This document shows positions 41,188 to 49,903 of a stretch of DNA of 64,000 bases, in pieces (position 1 is the stretch's first letter; each line of letters begins with the position of its first letter). The notes under the pieces were generated by a model. It saw only the letters and a program-made list of their open reading frames with translations, had not been told where the DNA came from and did not search any database. Both the position numbers and the translations under genes were made by a program. This DNA is from Halobacteriovorax sp. HLS. GTDB taxonomy: Bacteria; Bdellovibrionota; Bacteriovoracia; Bacteriovoracales; Bacteriovoracaceae. The DNA lies in the NCBI RefSeq assembly GCF_004006665.1, contig NZ_QOCL01000004.1, forward strand, positions 1-64,000, read 5' to 3'.

Positions 41188-42174
41188 TTAAACCATTTTC
41201 TCTTGAAACTCTTTAACGGAGATTTCATATTCTGAAATTAATCTATCTATAATATCTTTAGTCGTTTCTATTTTATCTGTAAACTCAATAGATGGACCAG
41301 CACACCATACACTCTTATAAGTTGCAGAAAAGGCAGCTTTTTCAACGAGCTTCATACCCTTGTAATACGTCAGCATTTTTGCATACTTCTTTAATTTCTT
41401 ATTTTTATTTAAGTACGACTCTAGAAAGTTTTGTTCTGTACCAATCTTTTTAACAAAAGGAGTATTAATGACAGTACAAGGGGAGCCAGATACTTTAGTA
41501 GTCATCACAATATCCTTTGCTCCGTAGTCAACAACTGCTTGCTTATAGCCTTCAGAAACATCACTTTCAACTGTTGCAATGAATGGAGAACCAATTGAGA
41601 CGCCTTCTGAGCCAAGAGCAAGGACAGAAAAAAGAGCTGATCCTGTTCCTACACCTCCAGCACTAATAACCGGTAGAGAACAGTTTTCTTTTAGTAGAGG
41701 AACAAGAATTGAAGCAGGAGTAGGGCCGGCATGTCCTCCAGCTCCAGAATTCACTGCAATTAAAGCATCGGCGCCAAGTTCTTCGCATTTCTTAGCATAA
41801 GTAACATCAACGACATCGCAGATGACTTTTGTTCCCTTAGACCCACATCTTTTAATTATTTCTTCAGGACTCCCAAGGGAGGTAATAATAAAGTCTGGAA
41901 TATACTTCTCACAAATTTCAATTTGCTTTTTTAGATGAATATTTGACTTGTTTGCTATGAGATTGATGCCAAATGGACCTTCACACTTTTCTTTGAGTTC
42001 TTTAATTCCCTTTTCAAATTCTTCAGGAGTTCTCCAGTTAAGTGCAGGTATACAGCCCATAAAACCGGCCTTAGACGCTTCAATTAGCATCTTATTATTT
42101 GATACTAGGAACATTGGAGCTAAAATTATTGGATATTTAATCTTAAATGTCTCAGTAAGCCATGTTTTTATCAT
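41188..42174 (-). CDS. Nitronate monooxygenase (2-nitropropane dioxygenase family)
   Basis: A 328-residue FMN enzyme of TIM-barrel fold. Visible are YPIILAPMF (FMN/substrate), the catalytic His148 in GAGGHAGPT, the phosphate loop ISAGGVGTG and GSEGVSIGSPFIA. The family oxidises nitronates or acts in related flavin reactions (FabK-type enoyl reductases are close relatives). GGAGTAATATA supports the start. It is the first gene of a two-gene unit with the saccharopine dehydrogenase. Confidence 0.85.
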   Translation of the reverse strand: MIKTWLTETFKIKYPIILAPMFLVSNNKMLIEASKAGFMGCIPALNWRTPEEFEKGIKELKEKCEGPFGINLIANKSNIHLKKQIEICEKYIPDFIITSLGSPEEIIKRCGSKGTKVICDVVDVTYAKKCEELGADALIAVNSGAGGHAGPTPASILVPLLKENCSLPVISAGGVGTGSALFSVLALGSEGVSIGSPFIATVESDVSEGYKQAVVDYGAKDIVMTTKVSGSPCTVINTPFVKKIGTEQNFLESYLNKNKKLKKYAKMLTYYKGMKLVEKAAFSATYKSVWCAGPSIEFTDKIETTKDIIDRLISEYEISVKEFQEKMV

Positions 42175-42340
42175 TATATTACTCCATATTTCTTTCTATA
42201 ACTTGTTGGATTTATTCTTACATAGATAGCTTTTGGCTTAAAGTTTTATTTTGTAAGAACTTATTTGCAGTAAAAAAAGAAGCATTGGCCTAGAATAGTT
42301 AAAAAGAATCAGGAAGATTTTATTTATTAGGAGTATTTAA

Positions 42341-43528
42341 ATGAAAAACTCATTGAAATGGATTTCGCTCTCATTGCTATTAAGTGCGAATGTTTATGCT
42401 GCACCGGCCAAGAAATTTATTACTATCGATAACGATGCTGTTCACTTTTCTAAGTCAAAATTCAAATCATCAGTCTCTGCACTTAAGTCAGTAGAAGGTA
42501 TTTCAGTTCTTGAAATTGATGAAAACTCTCTATTAGAGCTAAGTCATGAAATGCATGAGAACTTTCACCGTTGCGGTGGGTTTATGCTTCATGACTCTTT
42601 AGAAGATGCAATGGAGGCGGTTAACTCAATTGAGACTCGTAACTTTGCTAAGTCTGCTCCGTTTGCAGATTATAACATTACAGCAGAGGATGAGGTGACA
42701 CCTCTTATTCCTCAAGTTAGTGAAAAAGAAATAACTAGTACTATTAAAAAATTATCAAGTTTTAAAAATAGATATTATCAATCAGAAACTGGTGTTCAGG
42801 CCGTGAAGTGGATTCACGATAAGTGGGCCGCTCTTACTGCTCATAGAAGTGACGTAACTGTTGAGCTATATAATCATTCTAGCTGGAAGCAGCCATCTGT
42901 TATTTTAACTATTAAGGGTGAGTCTGATGAAACAATTGTAGTTGGTGGTCACGCTGACTCTATTGCCGGTTATTGGGGAAGAGAAAGAGCGACGGCACCT
43001 GGTGCGGATGATAATGCATCAGGAATTGCGACTGTAACTGAAATTATTCGAGTTCTTGCAACGTCGAACTTCAAGCCTACTAAAACAATTAAGTTTATGG
43101 GCTATGCCGCTGAAGAGGTTGGTCTTAGAGGATCAAAAGAAATTGCGAAAAGAATGAAAAATGATGGAGCGAATATAATTGGAGTTCTTCAATTAGATAT
43201 GACGAATTATAAAGGTTCTGATCTTGATATCGTTATGATGACTGACTTCACTAATCAGCAACAAAATGCTTTCATAGGAAATCTATTAGACAAGTATTTA
43301 CCAGAAATAAGCTGGGGATATGACAAATGTGGTTACGGTTGTTCTGATCATGCATCATGGCATGGTGAAGGATATCCAGCGTCAATGCCATTTGAGTCTA
43401 AAAAGAGAGATATGAATAACAATATTCATACTGCTCGTGATACAATTGAACAATCAAGAGGTGGTTCTAACCACGCTGTAAAATTTGCTAAGCTTGGTCT
43501 ATCGTTCGTTGTTGAATTAGACAGGTAG
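42341..43528 (+). CDS. Secreted M28 leucyl aminopeptidase
   Basis: A 395-residue exported zinc aminopeptidase resembling the Vibrio enzyme. Signal peptide MKNSLKWISLSLLLSANVYA, a propeptide to about residue 130, then the catalytic domain. Ligands: His204 in GGHADS, Asp223 in GADDNASG, the Glu pair in AAEEVGLRGS, Asp in QLDMTNY and His in NNNIHTARDT; a CGYGCSDHASW disulfide loop is also kept. AGGAGTA lies ahead of the ATG. It would digest peptides outside the inner membrane. Confidence 0.93.
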   Translation: MKNSLKWISLSLLLSANVYAAPAKKFITIDNDAVHFSKSKFKSSVSALKSVEGISVLEIDENSLLELSHEMHENFHRCGGFMLHDSLEDAMEAVNSIETRNFAKSAPFADYNITAEDEVTPLIPQVSEKEITSTIKKLSSFKNRYYQSETGVQAVKWIHDKWAALTAHRSDVTVELYNHSSWKQPSVILTIKGESDETIVVGGHADSIAGYWGRERATAPGADDNASGIATVTEIIRVLATSNFKPTKTIKFMGYAAEEVGLRGSKEIAKRMKNDGANIIGVLQLDMTNYKGSDLDIVMMTDFTNQQQNAFIGNLLDKYLPEISWGYDKCGYGCSDHASWHGEGYPASMPFESKKRDMNNNIHTARDTIEQSRGGSNHAVKFAKLGLSFVVELDR

Positions 43529-43576
43529 TAAATCTCACACTGGAACGGGCCGCTTTAACTTTATAATGGAGTAAAC

Positions 43577-46237
43577 GTGGCCCTATCTGAGGTTCCTTCG
43601 CTTGTTGACTTTGAAGAAGTCAAAAATCAATTAGAAACAGAAAGAAAAACCCTAGTTAAAATTAATAGTTTTAGTGATGATGAAGAGTATATTCGCTCTG
43701 TCGATGATGCTGCAATTATCTTGGACGTTATTAAAGGAATTCAACAATCCCTTTATACTTTCTTTTTAGAGTATCCTAGTCTTTTACCAATGTTCAGTAA
43801 GGATTACATTCCTTTTTACGACTTTGTTCAAAGAGCAAATATATTAGATCTTATCTTTTTAGATGACTGTTTATTTCCTGAACTAGAAAGATACTACTTT
43901 GGACAAGATGGTGGTTTGAGTCTAAATATTATGTCTCTACATCACAAGGCAATTTTAGAATGGATTGATAAAAAGAAATTGGCCCATGAAAAAGCTCAGA
44001 AGACTATTGAATTAGAGTTTGATTTAAATTTAAAGATGGCAGATTTATCATGTCAGTGTATGGACTGTGTGGCAACATTTAGAGCTCGCATGAGAGACTT
44101 CGTATTTAACAAGTGCACTGCAGATATTGATGAAGCCAAAGAGCAGATTGAAGAGAAACTAAACGGAACTATAGATCAAGTTAGTGATGTCTATAATACA
44201 CTTCAAAAAACTCTAGATAAGACGCTATATAAAGTTAGAACTAAATTAAAGAGATCATCGTTAAATAGATTAGAGTCACAAATAAAAAATAAGCTTCATG
44301 AAAAATATAATTATCCAAGTGATATAGCAAAAGATCATGCAAGAAATATAATTCCGATGTTAAGAAATTGGCTTTCAGATAATGAGTTCTCTGAAGACCT
44401 ACTTACGGAAAATGAGTATCATAAATTCTTCTCTCAACTTTCTTCGGATTTTTGGAAAGGGACAAAGAGTTTACAAAGAGATTTTAGAAAATTTGTTAGA
44501 GCAATTGTTGTCTTAAAGAAGAAGGATGTTTCCTCAAAAATCTTAAATGATTATTTAGGAGAGTTCTGGGTTCACTCAAGTTCCCGAGAGATAAAAAGAA
44601 AAATTATATATCATATGGGGCCGACTAACTCTGGTAAGACTTATCATGCAATAGAGGCCTTAAGTAAGGCAAAAACTGGTTGTTACCTTGCACCTCTAAG
44701 GTTATTAGCGGGAGAACTTTACGATACTTTAAACTCAAAAGGAGTAACTACAACATTACTCACAGGTGAAGAAGTAATAGAAAAGGAAGGATCTACACAT
44801 TTTTCATCAACGATTGAAATGGCAAGGTTTCAGCAAGTATTTGATTGCTGTGTTATTGATGAAATTCAAATGATTACAGATAAACAAAGAGGCTGGGCTT
44901 GGACTAGAGCACTTGTAAATATGTATTCTCCTGAAATCCATGTTTGTGGTGACGCCTCAGCTTATGAATTAGTTAAGAATGTTGCAGACCTTTGTGGTGA
45001 TGAGCTAATAGTTAAGAATTATGAAAGGATGACAACATTAAATGTTGAAAAAAGACCAATCGTTGTTGGTCAACTTGAAAAGAACGATGCTCTAATTGTT
45101 TTTTCAAGAAGAAATGCTCTTCGCTATAAGAGAGATCTTGAAAAAGTTGGATTTAAGGTTTCAATTGTTTATGGTCGTTTAAGTCCTGAGGTTAGAAGAG
45201 AACAGGCCCGAAAATTTGATGAGGGTGAAACAGATATTATCGTAAGTACAGATGCTATCTCTATGGGAATGAACTTACCCGTTAGAAGGATTGTATTTTC
45301 TACTTTATCTAAATATATTGATGGTCATGAGTTTATAATTTCTCACTCTGAAATTAAGCAAATTGCAGGTCGTGCAGGAAGATTTAAAAGATTTCCTACA
45401 GGCTTTGTTACTACTTTATCTAAAGTAGAAGGAGGGCTTCAAGAGATTACTGAAGCTCTAAATGCAACTTTAGATCAATCTACGAAATGTATGGTTGGTC
45501 CTGATTTGGATATATACAATCAAGTAAATGATGCTTTAACAAAGAATAATCTTCCTGGTCTAAAGTTATCAGAGTTTTTAAGACTCTTTCATACGATGGA
45601 TTTTAAGGCACCATTTTTCTGTGTTGAATTAAAAGAGATGATTGAACTTGCTGAAATGGTGGAAGACACTGACTCGGAAAACATCTTAACTACTTCAGAG
45701 ATTTTTGGTTTTGCTTGTGCTCCTGTTAATCAAGGACTTCAAGAACATGTTCAATATTATATGTGGATATTATCTCACTACGTGAAATCTCAACCAATTA
45801 TTAATGAGCCAATTGATCCTAAATCAGCCGATATAGACTATCTTGAGACTTCAATTAAGTGTGTCGAGCTCTATCAGTGGCTAGCACGCCACTTTGATAA
45901 TAAGAACTTTTCATTTAATGAAAATGATCTTCTAGAGAATAAATCTCTTGCTGTTGACCAGCTTAACGATCTCTTGTCTGCGAAAATTGTTCCGACTTGT
46001 TCTAGTTGCGGGTGCAAATTACCAGAAAAACATAAGTTTGCAATTTGTGAAGACTGCTTTCATCAAAGACGCTTTTCGAATCGAGGAGGGGGGCGCAGAG
46101 GTCCAAAGAGAGGGACTAGTCCAGCCGAAGCATTTAAAAAAGGGCTGTCTAAAAAAGCTGGAAAAAAGAGTACTTCAGCTAGAGAGGCCTTTAGTAAGAA
46201 AAGGACTAAGAAGAGGAAATTTACTGGTAAGAAATAA
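43577..46237 (+). CDS. SUV3-type DExH RNA helicase
   Basis: An 886-residue helicase. The motor (about 340-640) has Walker A GPTNSGKT (348-355), YLAPLRLLAGELYD, DEIQ box (428-431), SRRNA, ISMGMNL and the final QIAGRAGRF, all typical of mitochondrial and alphaproteobacterial SUV3. The 340-residue N-terminal region is not family-typical and contains CQCMDC. The C-terminus has a CSSCGC...CEDC zinc ribbon (808-825) and a Lys/Arg-rich tail for nucleic acid. The start is GTG after GGAGT. It is 2 nt from the DUF455 gene, hence the same operon. Confidence 0.88.
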   Translation: MALSEVPSLVDFEEVKNQLETERKTLVKINSFSDDEEYIRSVDDAAIILDVIKGIQQSLYTFFLEYPSLLPMFSKDYIPFYDFVQRANILDLIFLDDCLFPELERYYFGQDGGLSLNIMSLHHKAILEWIDKKKLAHEKAQKTIELEFDLNLKMADLSCQCMDCVATFRARMRDFVFNKCTADIDEAKEQIEEKLNGTIDQVSDVYNTLQKTLDKTLYKVRTKLKRSSLNRLESQIKNKLHEKYNYPSDIAKDHARNIIPMLRNWLSDNEFSEDLLTENEYHKFFSQLSSDFWKGTKSLQRDFRKFVRAIVVLKKKDVSSKILNDYLGEFWVHSSSREIKRKIIYHMGPTNSGKTYHAIEALSKAKTGCYLAPLRLLAGELYDTLNSKGVTTTLLTGEEVIEKEGSTHFSSTIEMARFQQVFDCCVIDEIQMITDKQRGWAWTRALVNMYSPEIHVCGDASAYELVKNVADLCGDELIVKNYERMTTLNVEKRPIVVGQLEKNDALIVFSRRNALRYKRDLEKVGFKVSIVYGRLSPEVRREQARKFDEGETDIIVSTDAISMGMNLPVRRIVFSTLSKYIDGHEFIISHSEIKQIAGRAGRFKRFPTGFVTTLSKVEGGLQEITEALNATLDQSTKCMVGPDLDIYNQVNDALTKNNLPGLKLSEFLRLFHTMDFKAPFFCVELKEMIELAEMVEDTDSENILTTSEIFGFACAPVNQGLQEHVQYYMWILSHYVKSQPIINEPIDPKSADIDYLETSIKCVELYQWLARHFDNKNFSFNENDLLENKSLAVDQLNDLLSAKIVPTCSSCGCKLPEKHKFAICEDCFHQRRFSNRGGGRRGPKRGTSPAEAFKKGLSKKAGKKSTSAREAFSKKRTKKRKFTGKK

Positions 46238-46239
46238 GT

Positions 46240-47061
46240 ATGAATATTGATGAATATGCCAAAAATATACTCTTTTCAAAAGACTTGGATGATAAATTAC
46301 AATCGCCAAGTATCGTGACTAGTTGTGATGATTTTGAAGTTCGTGAAAGACCAAGTTTTCCTGCTCGAGCAGATAATATGAAATTTCGAAAAGAACAAAC
46401 AAAGTTTCCTAAGGCAGGTTCTCTTCATATTCCAGAAAAACGAGCAATCACTTTGCACTTCTTCGCTAATCATGAGTTGTTGGCCATTGAAATGATGGCA
46501 GCTGCTATTCTTTGTTTACCAAATCGAAATGAAGAAGATTTAAAAGCTAAGAAGGGGCTGCTTGCTACGATTGCAGATGAGCAAAAACACTTCTTACTTT
46601 ATAAGAAAAGGATGGAGTCATTAGGCCTGGGCTTTGGAGAGGTCTCTTTAAATAGTTTCTTTTGGAACCAATATACGAAAGCGCAGACTTTAGACGATTT
46701 CTTTTCAATTGTTTCTTTAACCTTTGAAGGGGCAAACCTGGATTTTGCGAATTTCTATTCAGGAGTATTTGAAGATATCGAAGACTTCGAAACAAAGAAA
46801 ATTGTAGATATAGTCTATGAGGATGAAATTTCTCATGTTGCTTATGGAAGAAACTGGTTAAACAAATGGAAAGGAGATAAAAGTCTCTGGGAGTACTATT
46901 TATTACATTTGCCTGAAAACCTATCTCCAGCAAGAGCAAAGGGGATGCAGTTCGATCACTCTTCTAGAATTAGGGCCGGCCTTGATAATGACTTTATCTC
47001 AAATGTTGAAGCCTATAGAGATGACTTTTCGATAACTGACAGGAAACAATGGAAGAGCTGA
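46240..47061 (+). CDS. DUF455 ferritin-like diiron protein
   Basis: A 273-residue helical protein. The ferritin-like di-metal pattern is complete: ANHELLAIE, ADEQKHF (ExxH), TFEGANLDFANFY and YEDEISHVAYG (ExxH). This is the DUF455 family, related in fold to the tRNA hydroxylase MiaE but of unknown substrate. An iron-dependent oxygenase or oxidase reaction is likely. It follows the helicase by 2 nt and overlaps the ATP-grasp gene by 13 nt, so the three products are made together. Confidence 0.82.
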   Translation: MNIDEYAKNILFSKDLDDKLQSPSIVTSCDDFEVRERPSFPARADNMKFRKEQTKFPKAGSLHIPEKRAITLHFFANHELLAIEMMAAAILCLPNRNEEDLKAKKGLLATIADEQKHFLLYKKRMESLGLGFGEVSLNSFFWNQYTKAQTLDDFFSIVSLTFEGANLDFANFYSGVFEDIEDFETKKIVDIVYEDEISHVAYGRNWLNKWKGDKSLWEYYLLHLPENLSPARAKGMQFDHSSRIRAGLDNDFISNVEAYRDDFSITDRKQWKS

Positions 47062-48032
47062 TCTACGAAGTAGATTTTAACTTTGAAAGTAAGCTTGCAC
47101 AGAGAACTCAAAATAATAGTGCAATGTCTTGGTTTGATCATGTATTTTTCTTTATCAATGAAGAAGATAATTGCCAACTTTCAACAAAGTATAATTTTTC
47201 TAAACAATATCTCGAATATTTACGTGATATAGGTATCAAAAATACTAAAGTGACTTCTGCTCGTCCTACTAAACTTTGGTGGTCGAATGATGATAATTTA
47301 GAATTAAATAAAAAACTAAATTCAAAAATAAAAATGAGTCAATTAGGAATTGATCAGGGCTGGATTCCAATAAGAACATCAATTGGTCTTGAAACAGCTC
47401 ATATGTACGATGGAAGAATTGTTGCACGTGAAGAGTGGGGTTTTTCTGGTAGAGGGACATATTTTATTAATAAACATGAGAAGATTTCTCAAAAAGGAGA
47501 ATTTGTTCTTAGTGAATATGTCAGAAAAATAAAAGACTATGGAGTTACGTATTTCGCGAATAGTACTGAGTACTTTATTGTTGAGAATTTTATTGATACT
47601 AGAGGACAGTTCTGTGGAGGACAAGTCATTAGTACTAAAGATTTTGTAGATGAAGTCGGTGAAGACTCGATAGAGAAGATGAGTCAAATAAGAGACTTCT
47701 TATTTAAACTTGATTTAAAAAAGTCTATTCAGATTGATTGTTTCTTATATGAGAATGGATTTCATCCCTTTGTAGAAGTAAATTATAGAAAAACTATGGG
47801 AATGATGATCTATGCCCTTAGAAAATATATTGAAAAAGAGTTTTATTTCTGGAGAATATATAAACCAAAAAAAGAGTTAAGTTTCGATATAATAAATGAG
47901 GCCCTAACACAGAAGGGCATACACTTTATAATTACATCACCTGTAGACAAATTTGTTTCAATTTGTTGCGGAAGTGATTCTGTTAAACAACTTGAATTAG
48001 ATAGGGCATGGTTAGAGAAATTTTTTAGCTAA
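47049..48032 (+). CDS. ATP-grasp-like ligase of unknown substrate
   Basis: A 327-residue protein. Residues about 115-260 follow the ATP-grasp fold: GRIVAREEWGFSGRGTYFI (ATP-binding Lys/Gly-rich loop), FVLSEYVRKI, YFIVENFID, QIDCFLYENGFHPFVEVNYR (Mg-binding Glu and Asn). Such enzymes join a carboxylate to an amine or thiol using ATP. The N-terminal 110 residues are not recognised. AGGAAA precedes the ATG. Paired with a diiron protein, it may build or modify a peptide or small molecule. Overlaps the convergent aldolase by 21 nt. Confidence 0.65.
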   Translation: MEELIYEVDFNFESKLAQRTQNNSAMSWFDHVFFFINEEDNCQLSTKYNFSKQYLEYLRDIGIKNTKVTSARPTKLWWSNDDNLELNKKLNSKIKMSQLGIDQGWIPIRTSIGLETAHMYDGRIVAREEWGFSGRGTYFINKHEKISQKGEFVLSEYVRKIKDYGVTYFANSTEYFIVENFIDTRGQFCGGQVISTKDFVDEVGEDSIEKMSQIRDFLFKLDLKKSIQIDCFLYENGFHPFVEVNYRKTMGMMIYALRKYIEKEFYFWRIYKPKKELSFDIINEALTQKGIHFIITSPVDKFVSICCGSDSVKQLELDRAWLEKFFS

Positions 48033-48623
48033 CTGTAGAATCAAGTCTCCACAACTATCAAGATTTGTCGCATAAGCAATTACACCATCTTGATGGCCTT
48101 TCATTACAATAGTGCCATGAGTTGAGTCACCAATTATTCGTTGTACATTTGTAGCCATCTCTAAAGTACCGTATGGAATATCTTCATGAGTTGCTGGGTA
48201 ATCATTATCAATCATACCTTTCCAGATCCTCGTATTATGTATATGAAATACTGCCTTGATTGAATCATTTGCTTCATAAATAGATGCATGAGTTAAGGCT
48301 TCACTTGAAGGTTCAACACTACCTCTAGAGAAGAGTTTCATATTTTTTAAATCATAACCTTCTATTATTGTATAAAGTGAGCCATCTAGTTGAGCATACT
48401 TACCTGTTTGAGTTCCTGTGATGACAAATGAGACTTGCTCTTGCTTTGCAATAAATTGAGAGACATTTCCAAAACCAACTTTTTCAGTAGGGTACTCACC
48501 AATTAAATTGAGCGAGTATAATTTTGCTCGCCATAGCTCTAAATCTTTCCATAAGGATTCATCTAATGGGCCAGAGTAGGTAAAGTTTGACCTGTCATAT
48601 TTAATTACACCATCATCAATCAC
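48012..48623 (-). CDS. Class II aldolase/adducin-family protein
   Basis: A 203-residue zinc enzyme of the fuculose-/ribulose-phosphate aldolase fold. Zinc ligands HIHN and a later His in MKGHQDG are present, and the SSEALTH segment holds the catalytic Glu. GNVS near residue 53 fits the phosphate-binding N-terminus. Relatives include AraD, FucA and MtnB; the substrate is not clear. The start is GTG, as no ATG fits. Monocistronic as far as can be seen. Confidence 0.82.
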   Translation of the reverse strand: MIDDGVIKYDRSNFTYSGPLDESLWKDLELWRAKLYSLNLIGEYPTEKVGFGNVSQFIAKQEQVSFVITGTQTGKYAQLDGSLYTIIEGYDLKNMKLFSRGSVEPSSEALTHASIYEANDSIKAVFHIHNTRIWKGMIDNDYPATHEDIPYGTLEMATNVQRIIGDSTHGTIVMKGHQDGVIAYATNLDSCGDLILQLAKKFL

Positions 48624-48706
48624 TTTTTCTCAACCTTTTTGATTAAATTTCGATAAGTTATAAAACAAACATAATATAAGTTATTGAATCCTGCAAAGGA
48701 ATTGAA

Positions 48707-49795
48707 ATGTCGAATGGTTTAAAAGATAAGATTGAAAGTTTTATTCATGGAATAAAGTCGAAATTACGTAAAAAAGGTGATGACGATGATGAGGATTATG
48801 AATATGAGGACGAAGATGAGTCTGAAGAGTCAGATGAATTCGCTGAAAAAACTGAAGAGATAGATGGTTCGGCCATAATTAGTTCGGAAGAGGATGAAGA
48901 CTCTGACGATGAAGATTACGATGATGAAGACGAAGAAGATGATGAAAAAAAAGCTGCAAAGAAAAAACAGCTGCTTATCCGAGGATTTATTGTCTTAATT
49001 ATAGCCTTTCTTGCTTATGACACCTTATTGGCTCCAAAGGAAGAGGAAATTGTGCAAGTACCTGAGGTTAAAAGACCAAAGAGAAAAAGAGCGAGAGTAA
49101 ATAGAAAGAAAACTCCTGTTGTAAAAGAGAAAGTTGATAAAGCTGCTGAATCAAAATCGAATACAGCTCCAACTGTTGAAAAATCTCCTGTAGCGCAAGA
49201 TCCTCCTGTTGTTAAAGAAGAACAAGTTCCGGCTCCTTCTGGTGAGGAGAAAGCTCCTGTTGTAGCAAATGAGGAAAGTACTTCAGCTAACGAACAACCA
49301 GAAGTTGTTGCGCCTGATGATACTAATAATCAGATGAATGAAAACAATCAAGAAGATCAAACTGAGTCGAAAGAAACTATTGTTGAAAATTCACTGCAAT
49401 TAAATAACTCTACTGAAGAGTCGGCAGAAGTTTCCCTTGGCGAAAATAATTCGGCAGCTGAAAAAAGTGAAAGTTCTCTAGATAAAACCTTAGATAACTT
49501 GTCAGAGAATGCGCCAAAAATGATAGAGAAAGTTCCTGAAAAAGAAATAGAATATCAAGAACCTCCTAGTTATCAAAATACAGGACGAGGGTTAGTTTAC
49601 AATTGTTTGGGAAAACATTGGGCATGTGTGGACCAGACAAGTTATCTAAATTGTAAGAAAAATTCTGATTGGAGTCTTGCCAACGATAAATCACCTGAAT
49701 GTTTTCCAAGTGATATTTATCAGAATTTTAAAGACTGTAGAACAATACAAATTGATCGGATAAATACCTTATCAGATACGTCTTTTTGTAAGTAA
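48707..49795 (+). CDS. Acidic single-pass membrane protein with extracytoplasmic Cys-rich domain
   Basis: A 362-residue protein with unusual layout. Residues about 24-82 are almost all Asp/Glu/Ser, a Lys cluster follows, then one membrane helix (about 89-108, LLIRGFIVLIIAFLAYDTLLA). A basic RPKRKRARVNRKK stretch and about 150 residues of Pro/Glu/Ser/Asn linker come next. The final 65 residues hold six or more Cys (YNCLGKHWACVDQ...YLNCKK...ECF...DCR...FCK). The topology resembles TonB-like spanning proteins, with the Cys-rich head reaching the outer periplasm. It precedes the chemosensory genes by about 100 nt. Function unknown. Confidence 0.7.
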   Translation: MSNGLKDKIESFIHGIKSKLRKKGDDDDEDYEYEDEDESEESDEFAEKTEEIDGSAIISSEEDEDSDDEDYDDEDEEDDEKKAAKKKQLLIRGFIVLIIAFLAYDTLLAPKEEEIVQVPEVKRPKRKRARVNRKKTPVVKEKVDKAAESKSNTAPTVEKSPVAQDPPVVKEEQVPAPSGEEKAPVVANEESTSANEQPEVVAPDDTNNQMNENNQEDQTESKETIVENSLQLNNSTEESAEVSLGENNSAAEKSESSLDKTLDNLSENAPKMIEKVPEKEIEYQEPPSYQNTGRGLVYNCLGKHWACVDQTSYLNCKKNSDWSLANDKSPECFPSDIYQNFKDCRTIQIDRINTLSDTSFCK

Positions 49796-49847
49796 AATAT
49801 TTAAGAATTCTTCATCTTTATCTTAATGTAAATTTGAAGTGTGAAAA

Positions 49848-49903
49848 ATATGGATCAAAATTAAAATATTTTTAGTTAAGAAATATTTAATTGAGATCCA
49901 TAT
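49848..49903 (+). promoter_or_regulatory. Long stem-loop covering the start codon of the first cheA
   Basis: ATATGGATC (49848-49856) pairs with GATCCATAT (49895-49903), which includes the first two bases of the ATG at 49902. Inside, AATTAAAATATTT (49859-49871) pairs with AAATATTTAATT (49881-49892) with one bulged A and a 2x2 AA/GA internal loop. The apical loop is 9 nt. The total is about 21 bp over 56 nt. No good Shine-Dalgarno sequence lies outside it. Confidence 0.7.
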
